The notes under the pieces are model-generated. The model did no database searches. It was not told the DNA's origin and was given only the letters and a program-made list of their open reading frames with translations. From an uncultured Bacteroidaceae bacterium (lineage in GTDB: Bacteria; Bacteroidota; Bacteroidia; Bacteroidales; Bacteroidaceae): a DNA stretch of 64,000 nt. Position numbers and translations under genes: made by a program. Positions 47,600 to 56,077 of this stretch are shown here, one piece after another (positions within the stretch are counted from its first letter, which is position 1; each line of letters begins with the position of its first letter). The stretch spans positions 19,220 through 83,219 of the forward strand of contig CAJOIE010000008.1 of the NCBI GenBank assembly GCA_905234605.1, in the 5' to 3' direction.

Positions 47600-48547
47600 A
47601 TGGTTGAGCTTCGCGACATATTCGATATTAGTTACGGCAGCCAGCTGGATCTCAACAAGTGTGAGCAATGCCGACGTCCCGACGGCTACAACTTTGTCAA
47701 CCGCAGCAGTGAGAATTGTGGCGTGTCGGCTCGCATCGTGGCACCATTAAGGAAGCAGCCGCTGCCTGCCGGGGCTATCACTTGCGCTATGGGAGGCAGC
47801 GTGCTCTCGTCTTTCGTGCAGCAGGAGCCCTTCTTCACCGGACAGAACGTTAAGGTGCTCGTTCCGAAGACCCCCATGACGTTGGAGCAGAAACTCTGTT
47901 ACTGCGCATGCATCGAGGCCAACCGCTTCCGTTACTCCACCTTCGGCCGCGAGGCCAATGCTTCATTCGACAGCCTGCACGTGCCCGATGCCGACCATCT
48001 GCCAGACCTTTCGCATTATCAACCAAGCAGCATGTCACTGTCGCGTATGCCGATTGCGGCCACGTCAACGACTCTTGATACCACAACATGGCATGCATAT
48101 CTCATAGGCAGTCTGTTTGATATAAGAAAAGGGAAGCGCCTTACCAAGGCTAATATGACGGAGGGCACGATACCCTTCATCGGCGCATCAGACAGTAACA
48201 ACGGGTGCACAGCAACCGTCGGCAACGATACGCATCTGCATCAAGGCGGGCTCATTACTGTCAGCTATAACGGTTCTATCGCAGAGGCCTTCTATCAGCC
48301 TAAGCCCTTCGTAGCATCTGATGACATCAATGTCCTTTACCCGCGCTTCAGGCTAAACAAGTATGTTGCCATTTTCGTGTGCACTGTCATACAACGAGAG
48401 AGATACCGTTTCAGCTATGGCAGGAAATGGCACAAGGAGCTGATGCAGCAATCCACCATCAAACTGCCGGCCACAGCAACGGGCGAACCCGATTGGCAAT
48501 ACATGGAAGACTATATTAAAAGCCTGCCATACTCCAGTAACCTATAA
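47600..48547 (+). CDS. Restriction-modification specificity subunit (HsdS-like)
   Basis: The 315-residue protein contains two target-recognition halves, residues about 1-135 (VELRDIFDISYGSQLDLNK) and 165-315 (YLIGSLFDIRKGKRLTKANM; GGLITVSYNGSIAEAFYQP). They should read the two parts of a bipartite DNA target. It starts 3 nt after the fused nuclease/methyltransferase gene. About 315 residues is short for type I HsdS but fits the S subunit of BcgI-like systems. The recognition sequence cannot be read. Confidence 0.8.
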   Translation: MVELRDIFDISYGSQLDLNKCEQCRRPDGYNFVNRSSENCGVSARIVAPLRKQPLPAGAITCAMGGSVLSSFVQQEPFFTGQNVKVLVPKTPMTLEQKLCYCACIEANRFRYSTFGREANASFDSLHVPDADHLPDLSHYQPSSMSLSRMPIAATSTTLDTTTWHAYLIGSLFDIRKGKRLTKANMTEGTIPFIGASDSNNGCTATVGNDTHLHQGGLITVSYNGSIAEAFYQPKPFVASDDINVLYPRFRLNKYVAIFVCTVIQRERYRFSYGRKWHKELMQQSTIKLPATATGEPDWQYMEDYIKSLPYSSNL

Positions 48548-48571
48548 CCTGAACGTCAACCACCCACTACC

Positions 48572-49225
48572 ATGCCTTCATCACACACGACCATCAACCC
48601 GCCTGCCGCGCAGGGCAATGATGCCCCCGCACCCATCACCCTCGTCTTTGCCACCAACAACGGGCACAAGCTGCGCGAGGTGCGGCAGCTGCTGGGCGAT
48701 GCCTACGATGTGCGCTCGCTCGCCGACATAGGCTGCCACGACGACATCGCCGAGACAGCTGCGACGCTTGAGGGCAACGCCCTGCTCAAGGCCCGCCATG
48801 TGAGTTCCCGCTACCACGTACCATGCTTTGCCGACGACACCGGCCTCGAAGTCGATGCCCTGGGCGGCGAGCCTGGCATACACACAGCCCGCTATGCCGA
48901 GCTCCACGGCGAGGGCTCCACCCACGATGCCACAGCCAACATGCGCCTGCTGCTCCGCGAGATGGCCGGCAAGGATGTGCGCACGGCCCGCTTCCGCACC
49001 GTGATAGCCCTCATCAAGGACGGCGAGGAGCACCTCTTCGAGGGCGTCGCCGAGGGCACCATAGCCCGCCATGCCCACGGCCACGAGGGCTTCGGCTACG
49101 ACCCCGTGTTCCGCCCTGCCGGCCACTACACCACCTTTGCCGAGATGACTGCCGAGGCCAAGAATGCCATCAGCCACCGTGGCCAGGCCATACGCCGCCT
49201 GGCGGACTACCTGCTGAGCTGTTAG
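48572..49225 (+). CDS. rdgB: Non-canonical purine NTP pyrophosphatase (RdgB/HAM1)
   Basis: The 217-residue enzyme removes ITP, dITP and XTP by hydrolysis to the monophosphate. Motifs: LVFATNNGHKLREVRQLLG, DDIAETAATLEGNALLKAR, CFADDTGLEVDALGGEPGIH, FGYDPVFRPAG and NAISHRGQAIRRLADYL. The first about 20 residues (HTTINPPAAQGNDAPAP) are an unusual polar extension; the ATG at 48572 is the only ATG ahead of the first motif. It follows the restriction-modification genes by 24 nt. Confidence 0.95.
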   Translation: MPSSHTTINPPAAQGNDAPAPITLVFATNNGHKLREVRQLLGDAYDVRSLADIGCHDDIAETAATLEGNALLKARHVSSRYHVPCFADDTGLEVDALGGEPGIHTARYAELHGEGSTHDATANMRLLLREMAGKDVRTARFRTVIALIKDGEEHLFEGVAEGTIARHAHGHEGFGYDPVFRPAGHYTTFAEMTAEAKNAISHRGQAIRRLADYLLSC

Positions 49226-49274
49226 CCGCAACACACCATTCTCCTATTCACACACACCGACCACCACCCACACC

Positions 49275-51587
49275 ATGCGACACATATTCACACTCATGCT
49301 CCTCACGCTGTCTGCCATCACAGCAGCAGCCCAGGAACTCTATTCATGGCACATCTATCCGGCCTACAGCGTGTGCACCAACGTCGTGCCGGCAGGCCAC
49401 CGCATCTATGCGCAGATGGAGAGCAAGCTCATGGCCTACGACACCGACGATGCCTCCATCACCACCTTCGACTGGCAACGTCAGCTCAACGACGTGGAGG
49501 TGGAGCACATTGCCTACTGTGCCGATGCCGGGCGCATCGTGATTGTGTATGCCAACGGCAATATCGACCTGCTCTCCACGGCCGACGACAACGATGTGCT
49601 CAACCTCTCGCAGCTCAAGTCGAGCACCCTGGCCAACAAGGAAGTGGCCGCCGTGGCCACAGCCGGCACACGCGCCTTCATAGCCACCGGCTTCGGCATC
49701 GTGGTGGTCGACGTGGCAATGGGCATAATCATGCGCACCTACACCCTCGGCACAGCTGTCACGGCTGTGGCTGCCGCCGGCAACTACATCTATGCCGTCA
49801 CGCCACAGGGCTTATTGCGCGGCGACATGCGCACCAACCTGCAGGACCGCTCGCGATGGCAAGACGTGACACTCGAGGGCACAGTGAAGCGCATGGCAGC
49901 CTTCGACGGCCATATCTTTGCACAGGTGGGAGCCGTGGTCTACGTGGCCGACCCCGAGCAGGGCACCTTCAGCGTGGCCTGCTACACAGCATCCCAATAC
50001 TTCAGCGTCAGCACCGACGCCCTCGTCATTGGCAACACCGCCACCACCATCATCTTCAGCAGCTGGAACCACCATGAGCGCATCACGGCCTCATTCGCAT
50101 GGAACAACCTCACCAAGAGCGGCAACACCTACTGGGCCGCCGACGGCTACGACGGCCTGCAGGGCTACAGCCTCACCGACAATGCCTTCACTCTCACCAC
50201 TGCCCAGATACATCCCAACAGCCCCCTCCACGACTACAGCTACTCGCTCTCCCTTGCCGGCGAGCGTCTGCTCGTCAGCGGCGGCAACCGCAACTACTCG
50301 CCGTCGTCGCTTCCAGGCACAGCCATGTGGCTCGAGCCCGACGGCACATGGGTCAGCGTCGACCCGCGACAGGTGGAAGCGGCCCTGCCCGATGAGCGCT
50401 ACGTCGACGTGACGGCCATAGCCCAGGACCCCGCCGATGCCTCACACCACTTCGTCGGCACCGCACGCAGCGGCCTCTTCGAGCTGCGCAACGGACGCGC
50501 CGTGGCCCACTACGGCCCTGAGAACTCGCCCTTGCAGTCCATCCTGCCCGACATAGAGCATCCAGGCTGGCAGACCACGGCCGACGGCGTGACCTACGAC
50601 GGCGAGGGCAACCTCTGGATGCTCAACCCCACGCAGGGGCGTGTGGACTCCATCGTGCGGGTGCTCATGGCCGACGGCACATGGGCCGCCCTGCCTGCCA
50701 CCAACTACAGCGACGCATCGACCGTGGACAAGGTGTTCTTCGACAGCCAGGGGCGCGCGTGGCTCAACAGCCGGCGCATGAACGAGCGAGGCGTCATACT
50801 GCTCGACTACAACGGCACCGTCAGGCGCACCAGCGACGACATCGTCACACGCCGCCGACAGATTACCAACCAGGACGGCACAGACTACGACCCCGAGAAC
50901 TTCTACTGCACTGCCGAGGACCACGAGGGGCGCATCTGGGTGGGCACCATCAGCGGGCCCTTCGTCGTGGCCGACCCCGATGCCTTCGCCTCGACATCGT
51001 TCACCTTCGAGCAAGTCAAGGTGGCACGCAACGACGGCTCCGGCCTGGCCGACTACCTGCTCTCCAACATACCCATCCTCTCCATGTGCTTCGACGGCGG
51101 CGGACGCCTGTGGGCAGGCACCGAGGGCAACGGCGTCTACCTCATCAGTGCCGACTCGCAGGAGGAGCTCTGCCACTTCACCACCGACAACTCGCCACTG
51201 CCCTCCGACAACATCTACGACATAGCCGTCAACGGCCACACGGGCGAGGTCTACTTCGCCACCGACAAGGGTCTGTGCAGCTACGTCAGCGATGCCACCG
51301 ACGGCATTGCCGACCTGCGGCAGGACGATGTGGAGGTCTTCCCCAACCCCGTGACCCCCGACTACAACGGACCCATCGCCGTGCGCGGCCTCAGCGAGGG
51401 CTGCGAGGTCAAGGTGGTGTCCACGGCAGGCATCGTGGTGGCAGCAGGACGCAGCGAGGGCGGCACCTTCGTGTGGAACGGGCGCACCAGCGGAGGGCGC
51501 AGCCTGCCCTCGGGCATCTACCACGTGGTGGCATCCACAGCAACAGCCACCAAAGCCGTGGTGGCACGCATAGCCCTCATACGCTGA
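49275..51587 (+). CDS. porZ: PorZ-like type IX secretion system protein
   Basis: The 770-residue secreted protein has a signal peptide (FTLMLLTLSAITAAA, then QELYSWHIYPAYS). Two seven-bladed beta-propellers follow, with two-component-regulator-propeller type blades such as DGEGNLWMLNP, DSQGRAWLNS, DHEGRIWVGT and DGGGRLWAGTEGNGVYL. The C-terminal Ig-like domain (VEVFPNPVTPDYNGPIAV; LPSGIYHVVA) is a T9SS type A-like sorting domain. Size and layout match Porphyromonas gingivalis PorZ, which works with PorU in attaching cargo to A-LPS at the cell surface. A propeller protein of other function is the alternative. Confidence 0.82.
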   Translation: MRHIFTLMLLTLSAITAAAQELYSWHIYPAYSVCTNVVPAGHRIYAQMESKLMAYDTDDASITTFDWQRQLNDVEVEHIAYCADAGRIVIVYANGNIDLLSTADDNDVLNLSQLKSSTLANKEVAAVATAGTRAFIATGFGIVVVDVAMGIIMRTYTLGTAVTAVAAAGNYIYAVTPQGLLRGDMRTNLQDRSRWQDVTLEGTVKRMAAFDGHIFAQVGAVVYVADPEQGTFSVACYTASQYFSVSTDALVIGNTATTIIFSSWNHHERITASFAWNNLTKSGNTYWAADGYDGLQGYSLTDNAFTLTTAQIHPNSPLHDYSYSLSLAGERLLVSGGNRNYSPSSLPGTAMWLEPDGTWVSVDPRQVEAALPDERYVDVTAIAQDPADASHHFVGTARSGLFELRNGRAVAHYGPENSPLQSILPDIEHPGWQTTADGVTYDGEGNLWMLNPTQGRVDSIVRVLMADGTWAALPATNYSDASTVDKVFFDSQGRAWLNSRRMNERGVILLDYNGTVRRTSDDIVTRRRQITNQDGTDYDPENFYCTAEDHEGRIWVGTISGPFVVADPDAFASTSFTFEQVKVARNDGSGLADYLLSNIPILSMCFDGGGRLWAGTEGNGVYLISADSQEELCHFTTDNSPLPSDNIYDIAVNGHTGEVYFATDKGLCSYVSDATDGIADLRQDDVEVFPNPVTPDYNGPIAVRGLSEGCEVKVVSTAGIVVAAGRSEGGTFVWNGRTSGGRSLPSGIYHVVASTATATKAVVARIALIR

Positions 51588-51591
51588 CACC

Positions 51592-51638
51592 GTGCCACAG
51601 GGCACACACCACCCCTGCCCCACAGTGCCGCAAGGCAC
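51592..51638 (+). repeat. Two mini-hairpins between porZ and the LuxR-type gene
   Basis: GTGCC-ACAG-GGCAC (51592-51605) and GTGCC-GCAA-GGCAC (51625-51638) are perfect 5-bp stems with tetraloops; GCAA is a GNRA loop. A similar GTGCC-GCA-GGCAC spans the GTG start at 2482. Confidence 0.5.
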
Positions 51639-51653
51639 CATAACCTTTAATCT

Positions 51654-52301
51654 ATGCTCTACATCCTTGCCGACCATCAGGACATCACGTGCTATGGCAT
51701 AATGAAGCTCACACGGCAGCTCGACGCCACAGCCACCTTCGCCGAGGCAGGACACCTGCGCGACGTCACACGCCGCCTCATGCTCGACGGCACCGACACT
51801 CCGGCAGTGCTCATCATCGACTACACACTGCTCTCCTGCACCGAGGACGACCTGCAGATCATGCACGACCGCTTCCCGCGACTCCACTTCGTGCTCTTCA
51901 GCGACCAGCTCTCACGCACTTTCCTGCGCCGGCGCGTCTACACCAGCCACCGCTTCAGCGTGGTGCTCAAGGACAGCACCCTGACAGAGATTGAGACATG
52001 CCTGCGCGAGGCCGCCGCCGGCCACCAGTATGTGTGCCGCCGCGTGGCCGACGCCCTCGACGACGACAGCACGGCCACCGCCATGCCCTCGCCGCTGAGC
52101 GCCACCGAGCGCGAAGTGCTCGCCGCGCTGGCTCTGGGCAAGACCACCAAGGACATAGCCGCCGAGCGCCACCTCTCGGCATACACCGTGATGACCCACC
52201 GCAAGAACATCTTCCGCAAGCTCGCCGTGAACAACGTGCAGGAAGCCATACGCTATGCCGTGCGAGCCGGCGTGGTGAACCCCGTGGAGTACTACATCTG
52301 A
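51654..52301 (+). CDS. LuxR/NarL-type response regulator
   Basis: The 215-residue protein has an N-terminal receiver-like domain with the likely phosphoacceptor Asp56 (AVLIIDYTLL) and Lys106 (VVLKDST); the acidic pair after strand 1 is reduced to ADHQD. The C-terminal LuxR helix-turn-helix is at about 147-200 (LSATEREVLAALALGKTTKD; SAYTVMTHRKNIFRKLAVNN). No sensor kinase is in the window. It follows porZ by 66 nt, so control of secretion or envelope genes is possible but unproven. Repeat cluster E begins 7 nt after its stop. Confidence 0.85.
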   Translation: MLYILADHQDITCYGIMKLTRQLDATATFAEAGHLRDVTRRLMLDGTDTPAVLIIDYTLLSCTEDDLQIMHDRFPRLHFVLFSDQLSRTFLRRRVYTSHRFSVVLKDSTLTEIETCLREAAAGHQYVCRRVADALDDDSTATAMPSPLSATEREVLAALALGKTTKDIAAERHLSAYTVMTHRKNIFRKLAVNNVQEAIRYAVRAGVVNPVEYYI

Positions 52302-52307
52302 ACCGAC

Positions 52308-52388
52308 AGCCCTGCACCCACATCGGCCCGACAGTGCACGCTCATGGCCATCACCATGCACGGCCGACGGGCACCACACTGCACCCTC
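52308..52388 (+). repeat. CCCTGCAC repeat cluster E
   Basis: CCCTGCACCCAC (52311-52322), a weaker CACCATGCACGG near 52352-52363, and CACACTGCACCCTCC (52375-52389) lie between the LuxR-type gene and the promoter of the carboxypeptidase gene, reading in the direction of transcription. It is the most degenerate of the five clusters. Confidence 0.65.
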
Positions 52389-52483
52389 CTTCAGCGGCAC
52401 AGGCACGTGGTCCGGAGCCGCTATGCACGCAGTACGAAGCCACAATACACGTTGCTGCGGCACCTTACCTCAATCTTTCCGCT

Positions 52484-52491
52484 TACCTTTG
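52484..52491 (+). promoter_or_regulatory. Promoter -7 box of the PBP4-like gene, 4 nt before ATG
   Basis: TACCTTTG is followed by CCGC and then ATG at 52496, the third case of this spacing in the window, predicting a leaderless mRNA. Confidence 0.6.
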
Positions 52492-52495
52492 CCGC

Positions 52496-53785
52496 ATGAA
52501 AGCCCACAAGCAGTCACTCCTCGCGCTGCTCCTTGCAGCCATACTCGCCAGCAGCTGTGCCAGCAGGCGCGCCGCACAGGCACCGCCCCGACCCGTCAAT
52601 GCGACCGTGGCGGCAGCCAACGCCGCAGCCGGAAGCACCCGGCCACGCACGGGCGACGACGACAGGCCGCGTGTCGCGCCCATGGAGGCTGCCGTGGAGG
52701 CCGCCATCGCAGAGTCGGGACTTGCAGAGCGCGCCACGGTGGCCGTGGCCGTGATGGACATAGCCACCGGCGAGTGGCTCGTGGCTCATGCCCCGCACCT
52801 GCGCATGCGCCCGGCCTCCACACAGAAGGTGGTCACCGCCGTCACCGCACTCGACCTGCTCGGCCCCGACTACGAGCTGCGCACACGCTTCTGCATCACC
52901 GGCCAGCTCGCCGGCGGCACCCTGCGCGGCGACCTGTGGGTGGTGGGAGCCATGGACCCCCTGCTGACGCGTGCCGACCTCGCGGCCGCCGCACGCCGCC
53001 TGCGTCAGGCCGGCATACAGCGCATTGAGGGGCGCGTGTGCACCGATGCCACCATGAAGGATGCCGACAAGTGGGGATGGGGCTGGTGCTGGGACGACGA
53101 CAACCCCACGCTCACGCCGCTGCTCGTGGACGGGCGCGACGAGATGAGCCGCCACTTGCCGTCGGCCCTGCGCGCGGCAGGCATAACAGGAGCCGCCGTA
53201 GGGCGCAAACCTACGGCCGGCACCATGCCCGCCTCGGCACGCGAGCTCACTGCCGTCACACACCCGCTCACTGCCGTGCTGCGACCCATGCTTGAGGACA
53301 GCCACAACCTCTCGGCCGAGGCTGTGTTCTATCAGGTGGCTGCCGTGGGCGGCACACGCGGAGCCTCGCGCAGGCAGGCCGCCATCCACGTGGGAGCCAC
53401 CATGCAGCGCGCCGGAGCCGACACCGCCCTCTCCACCGTGGCCGACGGCAGCGGCCTCTCGCTCTACAACTACCAGACAGCCTTCACCTTCGTGCGCCTG
53501 CTCGCCTACGCCGCCACACAGGAGCGCATACTGCCCGCCCTCTATGCCAGCCTGCCCGTGGCCGCACAGACAGGCACACTGCGCACACGCATGGCAGCCA
53601 CGGCAGCGGCAGCCAACGTGCACGCCAAGACAGGCAGCGTCAGCGGCGTGAGCACACTCGTGGGCTACACCACACAGCAGTCCACAGGCCACCTCCTCGC
53701 CTTCGCCATACTCACCAACGGAGTGACCAACATGGCCGAAGGGCGCGCACTCCAAGACCGCATCTGCGCACTCATCAGCCAATAG
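52496..53785 (+). CDS. dacB: D-alanyl-D-alanine carboxypeptidase/endopeptidase (PBP4, S13)
   Basis: The 429-residue low-molecular-weight penicillin-binding protein has a lipobox (ILASSC, Cys21), so it is probably a lipoprotein. Active-site motifs: STQK at 108-111 (RMRPASTQKVVTAV), SHN in MLEDSHNLSAEAVF and KTG in VHAKTGSVSGVSTLVGYT. It should trim peptidoglycan stem peptides and crosslinks in the periplasm. The ATG at 52496 directly follows the promoter box. The DUF4294 gene is downstream on the same strand. Confidence 0.92.
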   Translation: MKAHKQSLLALLLAAILASSCASRRAAQAPPRPVNATVAAANAAAGSTRPRTGDDDRPRVAPMEAAVEAAIAESGLAERATVAVAVMDIATGEWLVAHAPHLRMRPASTQKVVTAVTALDLLGPDYELRTRFCITGQLAGGTLRGDLWVVGAMDPLLTRADLAAAARRLRQAGIQRIEGRVCTDATMKDADKWGWGWCWDDDNPTLTPLLVDGRDEMSRHLPSALRAAGITGAAVGRKPTAGTMPASARELTAVTHPLTAVLRPMLEDSHNLSAEAVFYQVAAVGGTRGASRRQAAIHVGATMQRAGADTALSTVADGSGLSLYNYQTAFTFVRLLAYAATQERILPALYASLPVAAQTGTLRTRMAATAAAANVHAKTGSVSGVSTLVGYTTQQSTGHLLAFAILTNGVTNMAEGRALQDRICALISQ

Positions 53786-53834
53786 CAGCCACAGCCCACA
53801 CGTGACCATACCACTCCACACACCACACCACGGC

Positions 53835-54521
53835 ATGCTCGCCGCACTACGCACTCCGATGCTCGCAGGCCTGCTTGCGGCAGCGGTAGCATGGATGCCC
53901 GCGCCCGCCAGCGCACAGGAAGCGGCACCCGCCGCCGAGCCCACCGAGGTGGACGTCTATGAGCCCACGCCTGAGGAGCGAGCCATGTGCCTCGAGCTCA
54001 CCTTCTACCGCTCCAAGCGCCCGCTGGCCGGAGAGGACGGCGAGGTGCTCTGGACATACTACATGCCCGAGTTCCCACGCTACGCCCCCAAACGCTTCCG
54101 CTCCGAGCGCGAGCGCCGCCGCTACTCACGCCTCGTGCGCGACGTGCGCCGCGTGCTGCCCATAGCCAAGGAAGCACGCGGCATGCTCATCGAGACCTAC
54201 GAGGTGCTCGAGACACTGCCCACCAAGCGCGAGAAGGACGCCCACCTCGCCGCCGTGGAGCGCGACATCAAGCGCACCTACACACCCAAGATGAAGCAGC
54301 TCACCTTCAGTCAGGGCAAGCTGCTCATCAAGCTCATAGACCGCGAGTGCCACCAGGAAGCCTTCGACATACTATGGGCTTTCCTCGGCCCCGCACGCGC
54401 CACCTTCTACCAGGTGTTCGCCTGGACATTCAATGCCAGCCTCAAGCGCGGCTACGACCCCGAAGGCGAAGACCGCGAGGTGGAGCGCATAGTGCGCCAG
54501 ATAGAGACAGGGCAGATGTAG
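53835..54521 (+). CDS. DUF4294 family secreted protein
   Basis: The 228-residue protein has a signal peptide (LRTPMLAGLLAAAVAWMPAP) and a conserved, strongly basic helical domain: YMPEFPRYAPKRFRSERERR; RDVRRVLPIAKEARGMLIET; PKMKQLTFSQGKLLIKLIDR. This matches the Bacteroidetes DUF4294 family of unknown function. It lies about 50 nt after the PBP4-like gene, suggesting an envelope role. The ATG at 53835 is chosen as it begins the signal peptide; a GTG at 53802 would add 11 residues. Confidence 0.82.
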   Translation: MLAALRTPMLAGLLAAAVAWMPAPASAQEAAPAAEPTEVDVYEPTPEERAMCLELTFYRSKRPLAGEDGEVLWTYYMPEFPRYAPKRFRSERERRRYSRLVRDVRRVLPIAKEARGMLIETYEVLETLPTKREKDAHLAAVERDIKRTYTPKMKQLTFSQGKLLIKLIDRECHQEAFDILWAFLGPARATFYQVFAWTFNASLKRGYDPEGEDREVERIVRQIETGQM

Positions 54522-54556
54522 GCACGCAGCATTCACGACATAAACAGCCAACACAC

Positions 54557-56077
54557 ATGCATACCCGCCACCAACACACCAGAGCACTGCTCATGGCACT
54601 GCTCATGCCTTTGACGCTCATGGCACAGCCATACACCGGCACATCGGGCTACAGCATCTCCTTCGACCCCGCCACAGTGCGCGCACGCACCGACCGCCAG
54701 CTGTCCGCCGTGAGCCTGTCAGGCACGACACTCACGCTGCCCAGCCCCACGCTGATGTACAACTACATCGACAGCCAGATGTTCACCTGCCGCGCCGGCG
54801 ACACCGTGTGGCCCGCCTTCGGCTACACCGGACGCTGGATGCAAGGCTACATATACATCGACCTCAACGGCAACGGCACCTTCGACACAGCCACACCAGG
54901 AGCACACGGGAGCCTCGGCGCAGGCAACGAGCTGATGGCCTTTGCCGGCATGAACCTCGAGGGCGGAGCCTACAACAGTGCCGGCGAGGCTCTTGCCGAC
55001 CTCTCAGCCGTGCAGCCACCGTCGTTCACCGTGCCCGACAGCCTCGCACCAGGCCTCTACATGATGCGCTGGAAAGTGGACTGGGACAGCTGCGACCCTG
55101 CCGGACGAGCCGACGAGGCCAACAGCATCACGCGCAACGGAGGCGCTGTGGTCGACGTGTGGCTCTGCGTGACCGACGACGACACCACCCACGACGGCTA
55201 CCAGCTCGTCTTCAGCGACGAGTTCGACCTGCCCGACGGCAGCCAGCCCGACCCCACACGCTGGACCGCATCGCAGAGGCAAGGGGCTGTGTGGAACCGC
55301 TGGATAAGCCCCTCGCCCGACGTGGCCTTCACGCGCGACGGCCGCCTCGTGTGCCGCGCCATGCCCAACCCCGACACCGCCACCGACGACGTGCCCATGC
55401 TCACAGGAGCCGTGGAGACGCGCAACAAGTTTGCCTTCACCTACGGCCGCGTGGAGGTGAGGCTGCGCACAAACCTGCACACCGGCAACTTCCCCGCAGC
55501 ATGGATGATGCCGCAGCCGCCATGTGCGGCATGGCCGGCGGCGGGAGAGATCGACATCTTCGAGTGTCTCGACAGCGAGAACCGCACCTACCACACCGTG
55601 CACTCACACTGGACCTACGACCTCAACCACAAGAGCGACCCCGCCAGCTCATTCAACACCCCCGTCTACGTCAGCCAGTGGCATGTGTACGGGCTGGAGT
55701 GGACACCCGAACAGCTCACATGGAGCATCGACGGCCGCACCGTGGGCACCTACGCACGCTCGGCGTCCAGCGCAGTGCTCGAGCAGGGACAATGGCCATT
55801 CGACCACCCCTTCTACATCATACTCAACCAAAGCGTGGGCAACGGCTCATGGGCCAAGGAGGCCGACACGGCATTCACCTACGAGACCGAGTTCGACTGG
55901 GTGCGCGTCTACCAGCACACCACAGACGGCATCACCCCCGCAGCCACGCACGAAACAAGAACAGCCGCCACCCACGACCTCATGGGCCGCAAGGTGGATG
56001 GCTCACGGCTGCGCCCGGGAATATACATACATGACGGCCGCAAAGTGCTGGTAGGCCGCAAGAACAACAGACCATGA
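54557..56077 (+). CDS. Secreted GH16 beta-glucanase with GEVED-like N-domain
   Basis: The 506-residue secreted protein has a signal peptide (ALLMALLMPLTLMA), a beta-sandwich domain near residues 25-205 with GYIYIDLNGNGTFD (GEVED-like), and a GH16 catalytic domain from about 215 (QLVFSDEFDLPDGSQPDPTR). Catalytic residues are E331 and E336 in EIDIFE, with Asp333 between. WHVYGLEWTPEQLTWSIDGR is also typical. It should cut beta-1,3 or mixed-linkage glucans. The tail (HDLMGRKVDGSRLRPGIYIH) resembles a T9SS sorting signal. Its stop overlaps the next ATG. Confidence 0.9.
   Translation: MHTRHQHTRALLMALLMPLTLMAQPYTGTSGYSISFDPATVRARTDRQLSAVSLSGTTLTLPSPTLMYNYIDSQMFTCRAGDTVWPAFGYTGRWMQGYIYIDLNGNGTFDTATPGAHGSLGAGNELMAFAGMNLEGGAYNSAGEALADLSAVQPPSFTVPDSLAPGLYMMRWKVDWDSCDPAGRADEANSITRNGGAVVDVWLCVTDDDTTHDGYQLVFSDEFDLPDGSQPDPTRWTASQRQGAVWNRWISPSPDVAFTRDGRLVCRAMPNPDTATDDVPMLTGAVETRNKFAFTYGRVEVRLRTNLHTGNFPAAWMMPQPPCAAWPAAGEIDIFECLDSENRTYHTVHSHWTYDLNHKSDPASSFNTPVYVSQWHVYGLEWTPEQLTWSIDGRTVGTYARSASSAVLEQGQWPFDHPFYIILNQSVGNGSWAKEADTAFTYETEFDWVRVYQHTTDGITPAATHETRTAATHDLMGRKVDGSRLRPGIYIHDGRKVLVGRKNNRP

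Noticed and set aside
45740..48547. Classical type I restriction system
   Set aside because: No HsdR-type translocase is present and the methyltransferase carries its own nuclease domain, as in BcgI-like systems.
50442..51887. 481-codon open frame opposite the porZ-like gene
   Set aside because: Antisense shadow crossing the porZ/LuxR-type junction; composition typical of mirrored GC-rich genes.
52514..53944. 476-codon open frame opposite the PBP4-like gene
   Set aside because: Antisense shadow; the sense strand has the S-x-x-K, SHN and KTG active-site motifs.
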